Shown: positions 46,029-56,314, counted from the stretch's first letter. The stretch: DNA of 64,000 nt from Rhizobium sp. Root1334 (GCF_001426665.1 NZ_LMEY01000029.1:446654-510653), one strand, 5' to 3'. A program made the numbers and translations. Notes: generated by a model from the sequence alone, not told the origin.

Positions 46029-46763
46029 TCAGGCGGATTCGCGGAAGCGGTAACCGACGCCGTAGAGCGTTTCGATCATGTCGAAGTCGTTGTCGACCAT
46101 CTTGAACTTCTTGCGCAGCCGCTTGATGTGGCTGTCGATGGTGCGGTCATCGACATAGACCTGCTCATCATAGGCAGCGTCCATCAAGGAATCACGGCTT
46201 TTCACCACGCCGGGGCGCTGCGCCAGCGAATGCAGGATCAGGAACTCGGTGACCGTCAGGGTCACGGGTTCGTTCTTCCAGGTGCATGTGTGGCGCTCCT
46301 GGTCCATCGACAGCTGGCCGCGCTCCAGCGAGCGGGCCTGGATATCGGCTGCACTCTTGGCCGCGCCGCTGCCAGTGCTCGCGGCGGCCGCTGCTTCCCG
46401 GTTGGCCGAGCGGCGCAGGATCGCCTTGACGCGTTCAACCAGCAGTCGCTGCGAGAATGGCTTGGTGATGAAATCGTCGGCGCCCATCTTCAGGCCGAAC
46501 AACTCATCGATCTCCTCATCCTTGGAGGTCAGGAAGATCACCGGAATATCGGATTTCTGGCGCAGGCGGCGCAGAAGCTCCATGCCGTCCATGCGCGGCA
46601 TCTTGATATCGAAGATGGCGAGCTGCGGCGGCCGGGCAAGCAGACCGTCGAGCGCCGAGGCACCGTCGGTATAGGTTTCGACCTTGTAGCCTTCCGCCTC
46701 CAGTGCAATCGACACCGAGGTCAGGATATTCCGGTCGTCATCGACAAGTGCAATCGTCTGCAT
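46029..46763 (-). CDS. chvI: ChvI response regulator
   Basis: 244 residues, OmpR family. The receiver domain starts [20 protein letters not shown], with the phospho-Asp in [19 protein letters not shown] and Lys in [12 protein letters not shown]. The C-terminal winged helix shows [20 protein letters not shown] and [16 protein letters not shown]. It is phosphorylated by ChvG and controls exopolysaccharide, motility and envelope genes. An Ala-rich linker separates the domains. The 192-bp gap to chvG holds an imperfect hairpin (45967-46010), no gene. Confidence 0.96.
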   Translation of the reverse strand: MQTIALVDDDRNILTSVSIALEAEGYKVETYTDGASALDGLLARPPQLAIFDIKMPRMDGMELLRRLRQKSDIPVIFLTSKDEEIDELFGLKMGADDFITKPFSQRLLVERVKAILRRSANREAAAAASTGSGAAKSAADIQARSLERGQLSMDQERHTCTWKNEPVTLTVTEFLILHSLAQRPGVVKSRDSLMDAAYDEQVYVDDRTIDSHIKRLRKKFKMVDNDFDMIETLYGVGYRFRESA

Positions 46764-47103
46764 CGTATAGGGCTCCACCATTTCGCTGCGCCTCCGAGGC
46801 CAGCCCGGTTGTCCGGGCTCTGCTGCGGCAAGACGCGTTTCATGAGTATAAAGGTGGAACAAATTGTGGCGAAGTAAAATGCAAAAGCAACGAGCCGGAT
46901 GCCGAGAGGGTGTTTCCGGCAAAAAAAGGATGTCTGAAAACGCGCGATTCAACCGATTAAAAAAGCGATATTTTCTTTTAAATCGATTAATATACTGAAA
47001 TCATTATATTTTTTACGACAGCAATCTTGTCTTTTTGCCTCCGTCCTTTTATGGTCGCTAACATTCAACGTTCTGTCGGCAAACCACGGAGGAAAGCTGG
47101 ACC
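46764..47103. other. Divergent chvI-pckA regulatory region, no gene
   Basis: 340 bp, notably AT-rich from 46920 to 47050. It contains runs of A, two GATTAA repeats (46953-46960 and 46984-46990) and the AATCGATT palindrome (46981-46988). The pckA ribosome site GGAGGAAAG (47088-47096) is close to its ATG. Short frames here are not gene-like. Confidence 0.6.
46976..46992. promoter_or_regulatory. Candidate LacI-type operator before pckA
   Basis: TTTTAAATCGATTAATA with the perfect core AATCGATT centred on CG, the half-site style of LacI-family operators. In Sinorhizobium the LacI-type regulator PckR controls pckA; a link is inferred, not shown. About 112 bp before the pckA start. Confidence 0.35.
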
Positions 47104-48714
47104 ATGCAGGAGCTCGGCATTCGCAACCCATCCCTTGGGCTGGAATCAATCGGTTTCAACAACCTGGACACGGTTCGGTACAACTTTGGCACCGCTGAAC
47201 TCTACGAGGAAATCCTGCGCCGCAGCGAAGCGCAGCTGACCGCAGACGGGGCCGTGCGCGCCCTGACGGGCCAGCACACCGGCCGCTCGCCAAAGGACAA
47301 GTTCGTCGTTCGCGACGAAAATACCGCGGACGAAATCTGGTGGGACAACAACAATGCAATGTCGCCGGAGCATTTCGCCATCCTGCACCAGGACATGCTT
47401 GATCATGCCGAGGGCAAGTCGCTCTATGTGCAGGATCTGATCGGCGGTGCCGACGCGGAAAATGCCCTGCAGACCCGCGTCATCACCGAATTTGCATGGC
47501 ACTCCCTGTTCATCCGCAACCTGCTGATCCGGCCGGAAACGGCGTCGCTCGCCAACTTCGCGCCGAAGCTGACGATCATCGACCTGCCGGATTTCAAGGG
47601 TAATCCTGCCCGTCATGGTTGCCGCACCGAAACCGTGATTGCCTGCAACTTCACCAAGGGCATCATTCTGATCGGCGGCACGTCCTATGCCGGTGAGATG
47701 AAGAAGTCTGTCTTCACTATGCTCAACTACCTGTTGCCGGCCAAGCGCGTCATGCCGATGCACTGCTCGGCCAATGTCGGTCCGGACGGCGACGCAGCCG
47801 TATTCTTTGGTCTTTCGGGTACGGGCAAGACGACGCTGTCGGCCGATCCGAAGCGCACGCTGATCGGTGATGACGAGCATGGCTGGGGCGAAGATGGCAT
47901 CTTCAATTTCGAAGGTGGCTGCTACGCCAAGACCATTCGTCTGTCGGCAGAAGCCGAACCGGAAATCTTCGAGACCACCCGCCGTTTCGGCACAGTGCTT
48001 GAAAACGTCATTCTCGATGAAAACCGCAAGCCGGACTTCAACGATGGTTCGCTGACCGAAAACACCCGCTGCGCCTATCCGCTCGATTTCATCCCGAATG
48101 CCAGCAAGTCGGGAACAGCCGGGCATCCGGGCACGATCATCATGCTGACGGCCGATGCTTTCGGCGTCATGCCGCCGATCGCCCGTTTGACGCCAGACCA
48201 GGCCATGTATCACTTCCTGTCCGGCTACACCGCAAAGGTTGCTGGTACGGAAAAGGGCGTGACTGAGCCGGAAGCCACCTTCTCCACTTGCTTCGGTGCG
48301 CCGTTCATGCCGCGTCATCCGTCGGAATACGGCAATCTGCTCAAGGCTTTGATCGCCGAACATGGTGTCAATTGCTGGCTGGTCAACACCGGCTGGACTG
48401 GTGGCGCCCATGGCACGGGACATCGCATGCCGATCAAGGCAACGCGGGCGCTGCTCGCTGCAGCGCTTGATGGTTCGCTGGCCTCGGCCGAATTCCGCAC
48501 CGACAGCAACTTCGGCTTTGCCGTGCCGGTTGCGGTACCGGGCGTCGATACCAGCATCCTTGATCCGCGTTCCACCTGGAGTGACGGCGTTGCCTATGAC
48601 GCGCAGGCCCGCAAGCTGATTGATATGTTCGTTGCCAACTTCGCCAAGTTCGAAAACCATGTCGACGGCAGCGTCCGCGACGCGGCTCCCGGCGTGAAGC
48701 TCGCAGCGGAATAA
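47104..48714 (+). CDS. pckA: Phosphoenolpyruvate carboxykinase (ATP)
   Basis: 536 residues. It converts oxaloacetate and ATP to phosphoenolpyruvate, the entry to gluconeogenesis. The PEPCK P-loop is [17 protein letters not shown], the metal/substrate site [16 protein letters not shown], plus [10 protein letters not shown] near the N-terminus. The ATG at 47104 follows GGAGGAAAG. It lies divergent from chvI-chvG, the common rhizobial arrangement, and is followed by a strong terminator. Confidence 0.98.
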   Translation: MQELGIRNPSLGLESIGFNNLDTVRYNFGTAELYEEILRRSEAQLTADGAVRALTGQHTGRSPKDKFVVRDENTADEIWWDNNNAMSPEHFAILHQDMLDHAEGKSLYVQDLIGGADAENALQTRVITEFAWHSLFIRNLLIRPETASLANFAPKLTIIDLPDFKGNPARHGCRTETVIACNFTKGIILIGGTSYAGEMKKSVFTMLNYLLPAKRVMPMHCSANVGPDGDAAVFFGLSGTGKTTLSADPKRTLIGDDEHGWGEDGIFNFEGGCYAKTIRLSAEAEPEIFETTRRFGTVLENVILDENRKPDFNDGSLTENTRCAYPLDFIPNASKSGTAGHPGTIIMLTADAFGVMPPIARLTPDQAMYHFLSGYTAKVAGTEKGVTEPEATFSTCFGAPFMPRHPSEYGNLLKALIAEHGVNCWLVNTGWTGGAHGTGHRMPIKATRALLAAALDGSLASAEFRTDSNFGFAVPVAVPGVDTSILDPRSTWSDGVAYDAQARKLIDMFVANFAKFENHVDGSVRDAAPGVKLAAE

Positions 48715-48753
48715 AACAACCCTCACAGAGGGTTGCAGATGATGATTCACGTG

Positions 48754-48784
48754 AAACCCGGCACGAAAGTGCCGGGTTTTTGCG
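48754..48784 (+). terminator. Terminator after pckA
   Basis: Perfect 11-bp stem AAACCCGGCAC (48754-48764) with GTGCCGGGTTT (48769-48779) and a GAAA tetraloop, followed by TT and GC. A textbook Rho-independent terminator. Confidence 0.88.
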
Positions 48785-48854
48785 TTGCCGGTGGGTTCGC
48801 GCGTTTTCAACGCCTGTTTCCTGTGAGATAGAGCGATGGAAGGATGAAAACCAC

Positions 48855-49289
48855 ATGGCCAGCGATCCGCTTTACATCAACGACCGCATTGTGATCGCCG
48901 GCTGGGAGCTGACGGAGCAATTCGTGCTGGCCGGGGGGCCTGGTGGGCAGAACGTCAACAAGGTCTCGACCGCAGTTCAGCTGTTCTACGGCATCGCCGC
49001 TTCGCCGGCCTTGCCGGAGCGGGTGCGCGACAACGCCATCAAACTGGCGGGCCGCAAGGTTTCCAAGGATGGCGTGCTGATGATCGAGGCCAGCCGCTTC
49101 CGCAGCCAGGAGCGCAATCGCGAGGATGCGCGCGAACGGTTGAAGGAGCTGATTTTCAAGGCCGCCGAGCCGCCACCGCCGCCGCGCCGGAAAACCAAAC
49201 CGACCAAGGGCTCGATCGAGCGGCGGCTGAAGGAAAAGACCGGGCGGAGCGAAGTCAAGAAGATGCGCGGCCGCCCGCAGAACGATTGA
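48855..49289 (+). CDS. arfB: ArfB-like peptidyl-tRNA hydrolase (ribosome rescue)
   Basis: 144 residues: a release-factor catalytic domain with the GGQ motif (VLAGGPGGQNVNKVSTAVQL) and a basic C-terminal tail rich in Lys/Arg/Pro (PPPRRKTKPTKGSIERRLKE) without codon-recognition domains. This is the ArfB/YaeJ layout: it frees stalled ribosomes lacking a stop codon by entering the mRNA channel with its tail. The ATG at 48855 (MASDPLYINDRI) was chosen; the frame extends upstream without homology. Confidence 0.92.
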   Translation: MASDPLYINDRIVIAGWELTEQFVLAGGPGGQNVNKVSTAVQLFYGIAASPALPERVRDNAIKLAGRKVSKDGVLMIEASRFRSQERNREDARERLKELIFKAAEPPPPPRRKTKPTKGSIERRLKEKTGRSEVKKMRGRPQND

Positions 49290-49374
49290 TCGCGGCAATT
49301 TTCATCCGGGCCTTGTTTTTTTCCCATCACTGCACTCTGTTAGGGTTGAAGAAACCCGCAAAAGGAGATGCGCC

Positions 49375-49842
49375 ATGGGTCTGTTCAGCTTTATCAAGAA
49401 TGCCGGCAAGAAGCTCGGCATCGGCGGCGATGACGACGCACCGGATGTCGAAGCGGTGAAGAAGGAGCTGGCCTCCCACGATCTCGGCACCGATAAGGTC
49501 GATGTTGCGGTCGAAGGCGACAAGATCGTGCTGACCGGCGTGGTGAAGGACCAGTCCGCCTTTGAAAAGGCCGTTGTTGCCGTTGGCAATACGCTTGGCA
49601 TCTCGAAGGTGGAAGCCGCCGAGCTCAAGGTCGCCGATGGTGCTGCGGCGCCCGTCGCGGCCAAGGAGCCGGTCTTCTACACTGTAAAGAAGGGCGACAA
49701 CCTCTGGAAGATCGCCGAATCGCAGTACGGCAAGGGCAAGGGGGTGAAGAATACCGTCATCTTCGAAGCCAACAAGCCGATGCTGACCCATCCGGACAAG
49801 ATCTATCCCGGCCAGGTCCTGCGTATTCCGGCGCTGGATTAA
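49375..49842 (+). CDS. BON-LysM protein (Kbp/YgaU type)
   Basis: 155 residues: an N-terminal MGLFSFIKNAGKKLG segment, a BON domain (~residues 25-85, LGTDKVDVAVEGDKIVLTGV) and a C-terminal LysM (~105-153, YTVKKGDNLWKIAESQYGKG and YPGQVLRIPALD). This is the layout of E. coli Kbp/YgaU, a cytoplasmic potassium-binding protein. No signal peptide is seen, so peptidoglycan binding is less likely. AAAGGAG precedes the ATG. It is followed after 5 bp by a gene for a small exported protein. Confidence 0.9.
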   Translation: MGLFSFIKNAGKKLGIGGDDDAPDVEAVKKELASHDLGTDKVDVAVEGDKIVLTGVVKDQSAFEKAVVAVGNTLGISKVEAAELKVADGAAAPVAAKEPVFYTVKKGDNLWKIAESQYGKGKGVKNTVIFEANKPMLTHPDKIYPGQVLRIPALD

Positions 49843-49847
49843 GCTTC

Positions 49848-50288
49848 ATGAAAAGGCTCAGCGCGGTTCTGCTGGTTTTCCTGGCTGCTGCGGCAGCGAT
49901 ATTCAGCGGACCTGCGCTGGCTTTGACGTTCCGCGAGCCCGCCAAGGGATCGGCGGAGCGGGCTGCCATTATGGATACCCTGCGCCCGGCGGTGGAGGCC
50001 GAGATGCGCGGCCCGGTCGAATTCGTGGTCACCACCATCCGGGTGACGCCGAACTGGGCCTTTGTGCAGGTCGAGCCACAACGCCCCGGCGGCGGCGTGA
50101 TCGATCCCGAGGAAACCGGTTTTGCCGGCGATACCGACATGATGGACGGGCTGACGGTCTATGGGTTGATGGGCTTTCAAGCCGGCCGCTGGAACCTGAT
50201 CGACCATATGGTCGGCCCGACCGACGTCGGTTACGCCGACTGGCAGCAGCGTTACGGCGTTCCCGCTGCCTTGCTCGGGCTGGAATAG
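49848..50288 (+). CDS. Small exported protein of unknown function
   Basis: 146 residues. A clear signal peptide (MKRLSAVLLVFLAAAAAIFS, cleavage near GPALA-LTF) is followed by a compact domain with FREPAKGSAERAAIMDTLRP, VTTIRVTPNWAFVQVEPQ and DGLTVYGLMGFQAGRWNLID. The family is common in rhizobia as a hypothetical protein; no function known to me. It sits between the BON-LysM gene (5 bp) and alkB (7 bp), so the three are likely co-transcribed. Confidence 0.8.
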   Translation: MKRLSAVLLVFLAAAAAIFSGPALALTFREPAKGSAERAAIMDTLRPAVEAEMRGPVEFVVTTIRVTPNWAFVQVEPQRPGGGVIDPEETGFAGDTDMMDGLTVYGLMGFQAGRWNLIDHMVGPTDVGYADWQQRYGVPAALLGLE

Positions 50289-50295
50289 GTTTCCG

Positions 50296-50907
50296 ATGAA
50301 GGCGCTGCCCCAAGGTGTCCGGCACATTCCGGATTTTCTCGACCGGGAAAAACAGGAAGCTCTGGTCGAGAGCATCCGGACCGTCGTGGCGGAAGCCCCG
50401 CTGTTCGTTCCGGCCATGCCCCGCACCGGCAAGCCGATGTCCGTGCGCATGACCAATTGCGGCTCGCTCGGCTGGGTGACGGACAAGGAACGCGGCTATC
50501 GCTATCAGCCGCACCATCCGGTCACCGGCAAACCATGGCCGGCAATGCCCGATGTGCTACTCGATATTTGGCGCGCGGTTTCCGGTACCTCAAAGGAGCC
50601 GGAGGCCTGCCTCGTCAATTTCTATGCCGATGATGCCCGCATGGGCCTGCATCAGGATCGTGACGAAAAGGATCTGGAAACGCCGGTCGTGTCGATTTCG
50701 CTGGGAGACAGCTGCCTGTTCCGCGTCGGCGGCACCGAGCGCAGCGGCGGAACGCTGTCGTTCAAGCTGTCGAGCGGCGATGTCGTCGTGTTGGGCGGCG
50801 AGGGGCGTCTCGCCTTTCACGGCGTCGACAAGATCTACCCCAACACGTCGACATTGCTGAAAAACGGCGGCCGCATCAACCTGACGCTCCGCCGCGTCAC
50901 GCTGTAA
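50296..50907 (+). CDS. alkB: AlkB-like 2-oxoglutarate/Fe(II) dioxygenase
   Basis: 203 residues. Iron ligands are in ARMGLHQDRDEKDLETPVVS (His-x-Asp) and the later His in GRLAFHGVDKIYP; 2-oxoglutarate is bound by the Arg of RINLTLRRV. The substrate loop region is MPRTGKPMSVRMTNCGSLGW. AlkB removes 1-methyladenine and 3-methylcytosine from DNA and RNA. It ends three bases before the convergent coaA stop, with no terminator visible between. Confidence 0.93.
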   Translation: MKALPQGVRHIPDFLDREKQEALVESIRTVVAEAPLFVPAMPRTGKPMSVRMTNCGSLGWVTDKERGYRYQPHHPVTGKPWPAMPDVLLDIWRAVSGTSKEPEACLVNFYADDARMGLHQDRDEKDLETPVVSISLGDSCLFRVGGTERSGGTLSFKLSSGDVVVLGGEGRLAFHGVDKIYPNTSTLLKNGGRINLTLRRVTL

Positions 50908-50910
50908 GCG

Positions 50911-51906
50911 TCAGAGTTTGCGCAACGCCACTGTCTCGGTCAGGTGATTGGGGCCTTTTTGAAGAATAAGATCAGCACGCGGCCGGGTCGGCAGGATGTT
51001 CTGGCGCAGGTTCTTCAGGTTGATGTTCTGCCAAAGCCCCTCGGCGATCGTCAGGGCTTCCTCTTCGCTCACCTGCGCATAACGCTTGAAGAACGAATCC
51101 GGATTGCGGAAAGCGGTCTGGCGCAGCCGCATGAAGCGGTTGACGTACCAGGTGTGGATCAGACTCTCTTCCGCATCGATATAGATCGAGAAATCGAAGA
51201 AATCCGACACCATCGGCACGATCTTGCCGTCAGCGGGCAGATTGCGTGACTGCAGGACATTGATGCCCTCAAAAATCAGGATGTCGGGACGGTCCACCAC
51301 CTGGAACTGGTCTGGCAGAACGTCATAGCTGAGATGGGAATAGCTTGGCGCCTGGACATTCGGCTGCCCGGCCTTGATCGCCGACAGGAAACGCAGCAGC
51401 GCGCCGATATCGTAGCTTTCCGGAAAGCCCTTGCGGTCCATCATGTTTTCCCGCAGCAGCGTCGCGTTGGGATAGAGAAAACCGTCCGTCGTCACCAGAT
51501 CGACCTTCGGGCTCGATGGCCAGCGCGACAGAAGCTCGGCCAGAATACGCGCCGTCGTCGATTTGCCGACGGCAACGGAGCCGGCGATGCCGATCACAAA
51601 CGGCGTCTTGGCATCGTTCGACATGCTGAGGAAAGCCTGGCGCTGGGCAAACAGCTTTTGCGAGGATTCCACGTGAGTCGACAGAAGACGGGATAGCGAC
51701 AGGTAGATGCGCCGGACTTCGCTGAGATCGATCGGGTCGTTCAGCGAGCGCAGCCGCTGGACTTCATCGGCCGACAGGGTCAGCGGCGTGTCTGCCCGGA
51801 AATGCGACCATTCCTCAGCCGAAAAGAACCGGTAGGGCGAATAGTCCTTGTTGTCGAAATGATCCGGAATATCGGCCGGCGCGATGTCTTTTGCGGCGAT
51901 GGTCAT
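50911..51906 (-). CDS. coaA: Pantothenate kinase, type I
   Basis: 331 residues. The P-loop is [20 protein letters not shown]; further family motifs are [33 protein letters not shown], and [14 protein letters not shown]. CoaA starts coenzyme A synthesis and is inhibited by CoA. It is the last gene of the his operon, 5 bp after hisE. Confidence 0.97.
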   Translation of the reverse strand: MTIAAKDIAPADIPDHFDNKDYSPYRFFSAEEWSHFRADTPLTLSADEVQRLRSLNDPIDLSEVRRIYLSLSRLLSTHVESSQKLFAQRQAFLSMSNDAKTPFVIGIAGSVAVGKSTTARILAELLSRWPSSPKVDLVTTDGFLYPNATLLRENMMDRKGFPESYDIGALLRFLSAIKAGQPNVQAPSYSHLSYDVLPDQFQVVDRPDILIFEGINVLQSRNLPADGKIVPMVSDFFDFSIYIDAEESLIHTWYVNRFMRLRQTAFRNPDSFFKRYAQVSEEEALTIAEGLWQNINLKNLRQNILPTRPRADLILQKGPNHLTETVALRKL

Positions 51907-51911
51907 GACGT

Positions 51912-52226
51912 CTACCGGCTTGCCTTTTCCTGGAGGCCCGACTGGCTGGTGCGCCGTTCGAGTTCATCCATCACATCCTGCAACGGAATATCAGCAATTT
52001 TCAATACGACCATCAGATGATAGACCAGATCGGCACTTTCGGCGATCAGGTTGGTCCGGTCATTGGAAATCGCCGCGATCACGGTTTCGACGGCCTCCTC
52101 GCCAAGCTTCTTGGCGGCCTTCGCCTGCCCATGGGCAACGAGTTTGGCGGTCCAGGATTCGTCGGGTGACGCTTTTGCCCGCGTGGCGACGATCGCTTCA
52201 AGGTCGGAAAGGCTGAAATTGCTCAT
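51912..52226 (-). CDS. hisE: Phosphoribosyl-ATP diphosphatase
   Basis: 104 residues, HisE/MazG fold, with [20 protein letters not shown] and [20 protein letters not shown], the metal-binding Glu/Asp helices. It hydrolyses phosphoribosyl-ATP, the second step of histidine synthesis. It is separate from hisI, as in other alphaproteobacteria. 18 bp after hisF. Confidence 0.96.
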   Translation of the reverse strand: MSNFSLSDLEAIVATRAKASPDESWTAKLVAHGQAKAAKKLGEEAVETVIAAISNDRTNLIAESADLVYHLMVVLKIADIPLQDVMDELERRTSQSGLQEKASR

Positions 52227-52244
52227 CTGTCTTTGTCCTGAAGC

Positions 52245-53021
52245 TCAATCGAGCCGCATGGCAATGCCATGCTCTGCCATATAGCGCTTGGTTTCGCCGA
52301 TGCTATAGGTGCCGAAATGGAAGATCGACGCCGCCAGCACCGCGGTCGCATGGCCGTCGCGAATGCCTTCGACCATATGATCGAGCGTGCCGACGCCGCC
52401 GGACGCGATGACCGGCACGGACACACGGTCAGCAATGGTCCGGGTTAGCGCGATATCGTAACCGGCCTTGGAGCCGTCGCGGTCCATCGAGGTCAAAAGC
52501 AGTTCACCGGCGCCAAGCTTGACCATCTTTTCCGCAAACGTCACCGCGTCGATGCCGGTCGCATTGCGGCCACCATGGGTGAAGATCTCCCAGCGGTCTT
52601 CCTCGCCAGGCTTCGAGACTTTCTTGGAATCGATCGAGACGACGATGCATTGGTTGCCGAACTTGTCGGCTGCTTCAGCGACGAAATCCGGATTGCTGAC
52701 AGCAGCGGAGTTGATCGACACTTTGTCGGCTCCGGCCAGCAGAAGCTTGCGGATATCGGCGACGCTGCGCACCCCTCCACCAACGGTCAGTGGCATGAAG
52801 CAATGATCGGCGGTGCGGGCCACAACATCGAAGATCGTGTCGCGATTATCGGAGGAGGCGGTAATGTCGAGGAAACAGAGTTCGTCAGCACCGGCAGCGT
52901 CATAGGCCTTGGCCGATTCGACGGGGTCACCGGCATCGATCAGGTCAAGGAAGCTGACACCCTTGACGACACGGCCGTCCTTGACGTCGAGGCAGGGGAT
53001 GACACGGGCTTTAAGGGTCAT
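52245..53021 (-). CDS. hisF: Imidazole glycerol phosphate synthase subunit HisF
   Basis: 258 residues, TIM barrel. Catalytic Asp in [16 protein letters not shown] and in [20 protein letters not shown]; phosphate loops include [17 protein letters not shown] and [13 protein letters not shown]. It pairs with HisH to close the imidazole ring and release AICAR. The ATG overlaps the hisA stop by four bases. Confidence 0.97.
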   Translation of the reverse strand: MTLKARVIPCLDVKDGRVVKGVSFLDLIDAGDPVESAKAYDAAGADELCFLDITASSDNRDTIFDVVARTADHCFMPLTVGGGVRSVADIRKLLLAGADKVSINSAAVSNPDFVAEAADKFGNQCIVVSIDSKKVSKPGEEDRWEIFTHGGRNATGIDAVTFAEKMVKLGAGELLLTSMDRDGSKAGYDIALTRTIADRVSVPVIASGGVGTLDHMVEGIRDGHATAVLAASIFHFGTYSIGETKRYMAEHGIAMRLD

Positions 53022-53761
53022 GCCGCTTTTCCTTTCGCACTCTGGATGAGTGCCAGCGCTTCGGCCGGATCGATGCGTCCATCATAGAGCGCCCGGCCGG
53101 AGATCGCGCCTTCGAGCTTTGCCGCATCCGGCTGAACCATGCGGCGGATATCGTCCATTGAGGCAAGGCCGCCCGAGGCGATGACGGGGATGGAAACGGC
53201 ATCGGCCAGTTCCAGCGTCGACTCCCAGTTGATGCCTGTCAGGATGCCGTCACGGTCGATATCGGTGTAGATAATGGCTGAAACACCGGCCCCTTCGAAT
53301 TTCTGCGCCAGTTCGATGACACCGAGTTCGGAGGCTTCTGCCCAACCCTCGACCGCCACCTTGCCGCCCTTGGCATCGATACCGACGGCGACCTTGCCGG
53401 GGAATTTTTTACAGGCCTCGATCACCAGCGCCGGATCGCGCACGGCAACGGTGCCGAGAATGACACGCGCGAGGCCACGCGACAGCCAGTTCTCGATATG
53501 GTCGAGCGTGCGAATGCCGCCACCGAGTTGCACCGGGTTCTTCGTGGATTTCAGGATGGCATCGACGGCAGCACCGTTGACGGTCTCACCGGCAAAGGCG
53601 CCGTTCAGATCGACCACGTGGAGCCATTCGAACCCCTGGTCCTCGAAGGCCTTGGCCTGGGCGCCGGGGTCGGGATTGTAGACGGTCGCCTGTTCCATGT
53701 CGCCGAGCTTGAGGCGCACGCACTGGCCGTCTTTAAGGTCGATAGCGGGAAAAAGGATCAT
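53018..53761 (-). CDS. hisA: ProFAR isomerase HisA
   Basis: 247 residues, TIM barrel, opening with [20 protein letters not shown] (catalytic Asp). The second catalytic Asp lies in [14 protein letters not shown]; phosphate sites are [16 protein letters not shown] and [13 protein letters not shown]. It isomerises ProFAR in histidine synthesis. The ATG at 53761 is 1 bp after hisH; longer frames lie in hisH. Overlap with hisF indicates coupling. Confidence 0.97.
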   Translation of the reverse strand: MILFPAIDLKDGQCVRLKLGDMEQATVYNPDPGAQAKAFEDQGFEWLHVVDLNGAFAGETVNGAAVDAILKSTKNPVQLGGGIRTLDHIENWLSRGLARVILGTVAVRDPALVIEACKKFPGKVAVGIDAKGGKVAVEGWAEASELGVIELAQKFEGAGVSAIIYTDIDRDGILTGINWESTLELADAVSIPVIASGGLASMDDIRRMVQPDAAKLEGAISGRALYDGRIDPAEALALIQSAKGKAA

Positions 53762-53762
53762 G

Positions 53763-54413
53763 TCAGGGCTTCCAGCGCAGAAAATTCGAAATGAGGGCGA
53801 GGCCGAGCGTCTGGCTCTTTTCCGGATGGAACTGGGCGCCTGCCGTGTTGTCCCGGGCAACAAACGCCGTCACCGTGCCGCCATAGGCCGTGGTGGCGAT
53901 CAGGTCGTCCGGGTTTTCGACGGCCAGATGGTAGGAATGGACGAAATAGGCGTGCAATCCGTCCTCGCCGGTGGTGATGCCGTCAAACAGCGCATGCGGC
54001 TTCCTGAGTGTCAGCGTATTCCAGCCGATCTGCGGGATTTTCAGTGATGGGTCGGAGGGAACGATTTCGACGACGTCGCCCTTGATCCATCCAAGCCCCT
54101 GCGTAGTGGTCTTTTCCAGGCCGCGCGCCGACATCAGCTGCATGCCGACGCAGATGCCGAGAAACGGACGGGCGGATTGCTCGACGGCGTGCGCCAGTGC
54201 TTCGCGCATGCCGTCGACAGCATCAAGGCCGCGGCGGCAGTCGGCATAGGCGCCAACGCCGGGCAGAACGATCCGGTCGGCGCTGGCAACCCGGTCCGCC
54301 TTGTCGGTCAGCTCGATCGTGGCGTCGATGCCCGCTTCACGTGCAGCCCGTTCGAACGCTTTGGTGGCCGAGCGCAGATTGCCGGATCCATAATCGATGA
54401 TCGCAACGCGCAT
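53763..54413 (-). CDS. hisH: Imidazole glycerol phosphate synthase glutaminase HisH
   Basis: 216 residues, class I glutamine amidotransferase. Nucleophile Cys in [12 protein letters not shown]; catalytic His and Glu in [13 protein letters not shown]. The N-terminus [20 protein letters not shown] is standard. It supplies ammonia to HisF. Its ATG overlaps the stop of the DUF2628 gene by one base. Confidence 0.97.
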   Translation of the reverse strand: MRVAIIDYGSGNLRSATKAFERAAREAGIDATIELTDKADRVASADRIVLPGVGAYADCRRGLDAVDGMREALAHAVEQSARPFLGICVGMQLMSARGLEKTTTQGLGWIKGDVVEIVPSDPSLKIPQIGWNTLTLRKPHALFDGITTGEDGLHAYFVHSYHLAVENPDDLIATTAYGGTVTAFVARDNTAGAQFHPEKSQTLGLALISNFLRWKP

Positions 54414-54886
54414 CAGCGTTCTCCATAATTCTCAAAAAGGCCGACAGCAGCGCGATTGCCGCCGGTGGCTACCGTCGTAGCGGCCGGCAAGACCGGCGGC
54501 TGCCAGGTATCGGCGGCATCGGCGGTTTCCGCCGTTGTGTGGTCGTAGATCATTTCGGCGGTCGGCAGGTCATCGGCGGTGATGACCGATTGCAATGTCC
54601 AGCCCGCAGCCTCCAGGCGGCGGGCAATAAAGGCCGGACCTTCAAGCGCGACCAGCAGGCGCAAGGCCAACTCAATCAGGAAACCGGCCAGGCTCGGCTC
54701 CGGGGTCGCAAAGGCAACCAGCCCCTGCAGGATGGCGACAGCAATACCTGCCACCCATTGGCGCTGGAACAGAAGCCAGATTGCCGGGAAGATGAAGGCA
54801 ATCCAGGAAAACTTGTCGGCGATGAACCGGGCGTCCACGTCGGTTCGCGGTGCGCCGGGAGATGTCAGAACCAGATAGGAGGCCAT
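54413..54886 (-). CDS. DUF2628 membrane protein inside the his operon
   Basis: 157 residues. Hydrophobic segments around [20 protein letters not shown] and [17 protein letters not shown], then [16 protein letters not shown], make this a small membrane protein of the DUF2628 family. A polar C-terminal tail follows. No enzymatic motif. It lies between hisB and hisH and overlaps hisH by one base, so it is made with histidine enzymes. The ATG at 54886 is preferred to a TTG at 54895. Confidence 0.85.
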   Translation of the reverse strand: MASYLVLTSPGAPRTDVDARFIADKFSWIAFIFPAIWLLFQRQWVAGIAVAILQGLVAFATPEPSLAGFLIELALRLLVALEGPAFIARRLEAAGWTLQSVITADDLPTAEMIYDHTTAETADAADTWQPPVLPAATTVATGGNRAAVGLFENYGER

Positions 54887-54913
54887 ATCAGCCAACTTTC
54901 AAACTGGGCCGGA

Positions 54914-55522
54914 TCAGACCAGCGTACCCTTGGTCGAGGGAACGCGGCCTGCCTGGCGCGGATCGATCTCTGTTGCCGTGCGAAGCACGCGGGCAACGGC
55001 CTTGAAGCAGGTTTCGGAGATATGATGGTTGTTGGCGCCATAGATGTTCTGCACATGCAGCGTGATGCCGCCGTGCTGGGCCAGCGCCTGGAAGAATTCG
55101 CGCACCAGTTCGGTATCGAACGTGCCGATCTTCGGCGCCGAGAAATCGACGTTCCAGACGAGGAACGGCCGGCCGGAGACGTCGACGGCCGCACGGGTCA
55201 TCGTTTCGTCCATGGCAAGATCGAGCGAAGCGTAGCGGGTGATGCCGCGGCGGTCGCCAAGCGCCTTGGAAAGGGCCTGGCCGATGGCGATGCCGGTGTC
55301 TTCCACGGTGTGGTGGTCGTCGACATGGCGGTCGCCCTCGGCAACGATATCCATGTCGATCAGCGAATGACGGGAAAGCTGCTCCAGCATATGGTCGAAA
55401 AAGCCGACGCCGGTGGAAATCTGCGACGTTCCGGTGCCATCGATATTGACGGACACGGTCACCGAGGTTTCGTTGGTCTTGCGCGAAACGCTGCCGGTGC
55501 GGCTCACTTGCTTGTCGGCCAT
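54914..55522 (-). CDS. hisB: Imidazoleglycerol-phosphate dehydratase
   Basis: 202 residues, monofunctional HisB as is typical outside enterics. Metal-binding histidine motifs are [17 protein letters not shown] and [19 protein letters not shown], with a later repeat [17 protein letters not shown]. It dehydrates IGP to imidazole-acetol phosphate. First gene of the hisB-DUF2628-hisHAFE-coaA operon. The ATG at 55522 was chosen because the frame upstream is not homologous. Confidence 0.96.
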   Translation of the reverse strand: MADKQVSRTGSVSRKTNETSVTVSVNIDGTGTSQISTGVGFFDHMLEQLSRHSLIDMDIVAEGDRHVDDHHTVEDTGIAIGQALSKALGDRRGITRYASLDLAMDETMTRAAVDVSGRPFLVWNVDFSAPKIGTFDTELVREFFQALAQHGGITLHVQNIYGANNHHISETCFKAVARVLRTATEIDPRQAGRVPSTKGTLV

Positions 55523-55654
55523 CAGGTTCTCCCGAATGTAATAGAGCCGCTCCTTATCAGGCGGTGGGCGAAATATCCAGAACTGCCGCCATGATTCTCG
55601 CAAGCGCGAAATGGTGCCGGATCGAGGCGGAGCATGGGAGCGCGGCGTGGGCTA

Positions 55655-55685
55655 TTTGCAATCGGCAAAAGCGCTCTTACATAGG
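55655..55685 (+). promoter_or_regulatory. Candidate heat-shock (RpoH) promoter for hslVU
   Basis: TTTG (55655-55658), 17 bp, then CTTACATAGG (55676-55685), close to the alphaproteobacterial RpoH pattern CTTG-N17-CYTATNT-NNG, with one mismatch in each box. It lies 60 bp before the preferred hslV start and would make an upstream ATG at 55700 nearly leaderless. Confidence 0.35.
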
Positions 55686-55744
55686 TTTCAACAGGGCCGA
55701 TGTACGGCTCTTCGAAAAGCCCGCAAGCCGGGCAGGGTGGTTTC

Positions 55745-56269
55745 ATGACAACGATTATTACCGTCCGCAAGGGCGGACAAGTGGTGATGGCCGGTGATGG
55801 CCAGGTGAGCCTCGGCCAGACCGTGATGAAGGGCAATGCCCGCAAGGTTCGCCGCCTCGGCAAGGGCGATGTTATCGCCGGGTTTGCCGGTGCAACGGCC
55901 GATGCCTTCACGCTGCTGGAGCGGCTCGAATCCAAGCTCGAGCAGTATCCGGACCAGTTGATGCGCGCCGCCGTCGAGCTTGCCAAGGACTGGCGCACCA
56001 ACAAGTATCTGCGCAATCTCGAAGCGATGATGCTGGTGGCCGACAAGAACATTACCCTCGCCATCACCGGTAACGGCGATGTGCTTGAGCCGGAACACGG
56101 CACGATCGCCATCGGCTCGGGCGGCAACTACGCCTTCGCGGCGGCCCGCGCGCTGATGGATACCGATAAGAGCGCCGAGGAAATCGCCCGCAGGGCGATG
56201 GAGATCGCCAGCGATATCTGCGTCTACACCAACGGCAATATCATCGTCGAAAAGCTCGATGCCGCGTAA
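55745..56269 (+). CDS. hslV: ATP-dependent protease subunit HslV
   Basis: 174 residues starting [20 protein letters not shown], so removal of Met exposes the catalytic Thr. Proteasome-like motifs [20 protein letters not shown] and [17 protein letters not shown] are present. The HslV dodecamer is capped by HslU. An in-frame ATG at 55700 would add 15 residues ([15 protein letters not shown]) before the catalytic Thr and require processing; the shorter start is favoured. 45 bp before hslU. Confidence 0.95.
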   Translation: MTTIITVRKGGQVVMAGDGQVSLGQTVMKGNARKVRRLGKGDVIAGFAGATADAFTLLERLESKLEQYPDQLMRAAVELAKDWRTNKYLRNLEAMMLVADKNITLAITGNGDVLEPEHGTIAIGSGGNYAFAAARALMDTDKSAEEIARRAMEIASDICVYTNGNIIVEKLDAA

Positions 56270-56314
56270 TCGCGACGCAGTTCCGCGTAACCGGCGTATT
56301 TTTGAAAGAAGACC

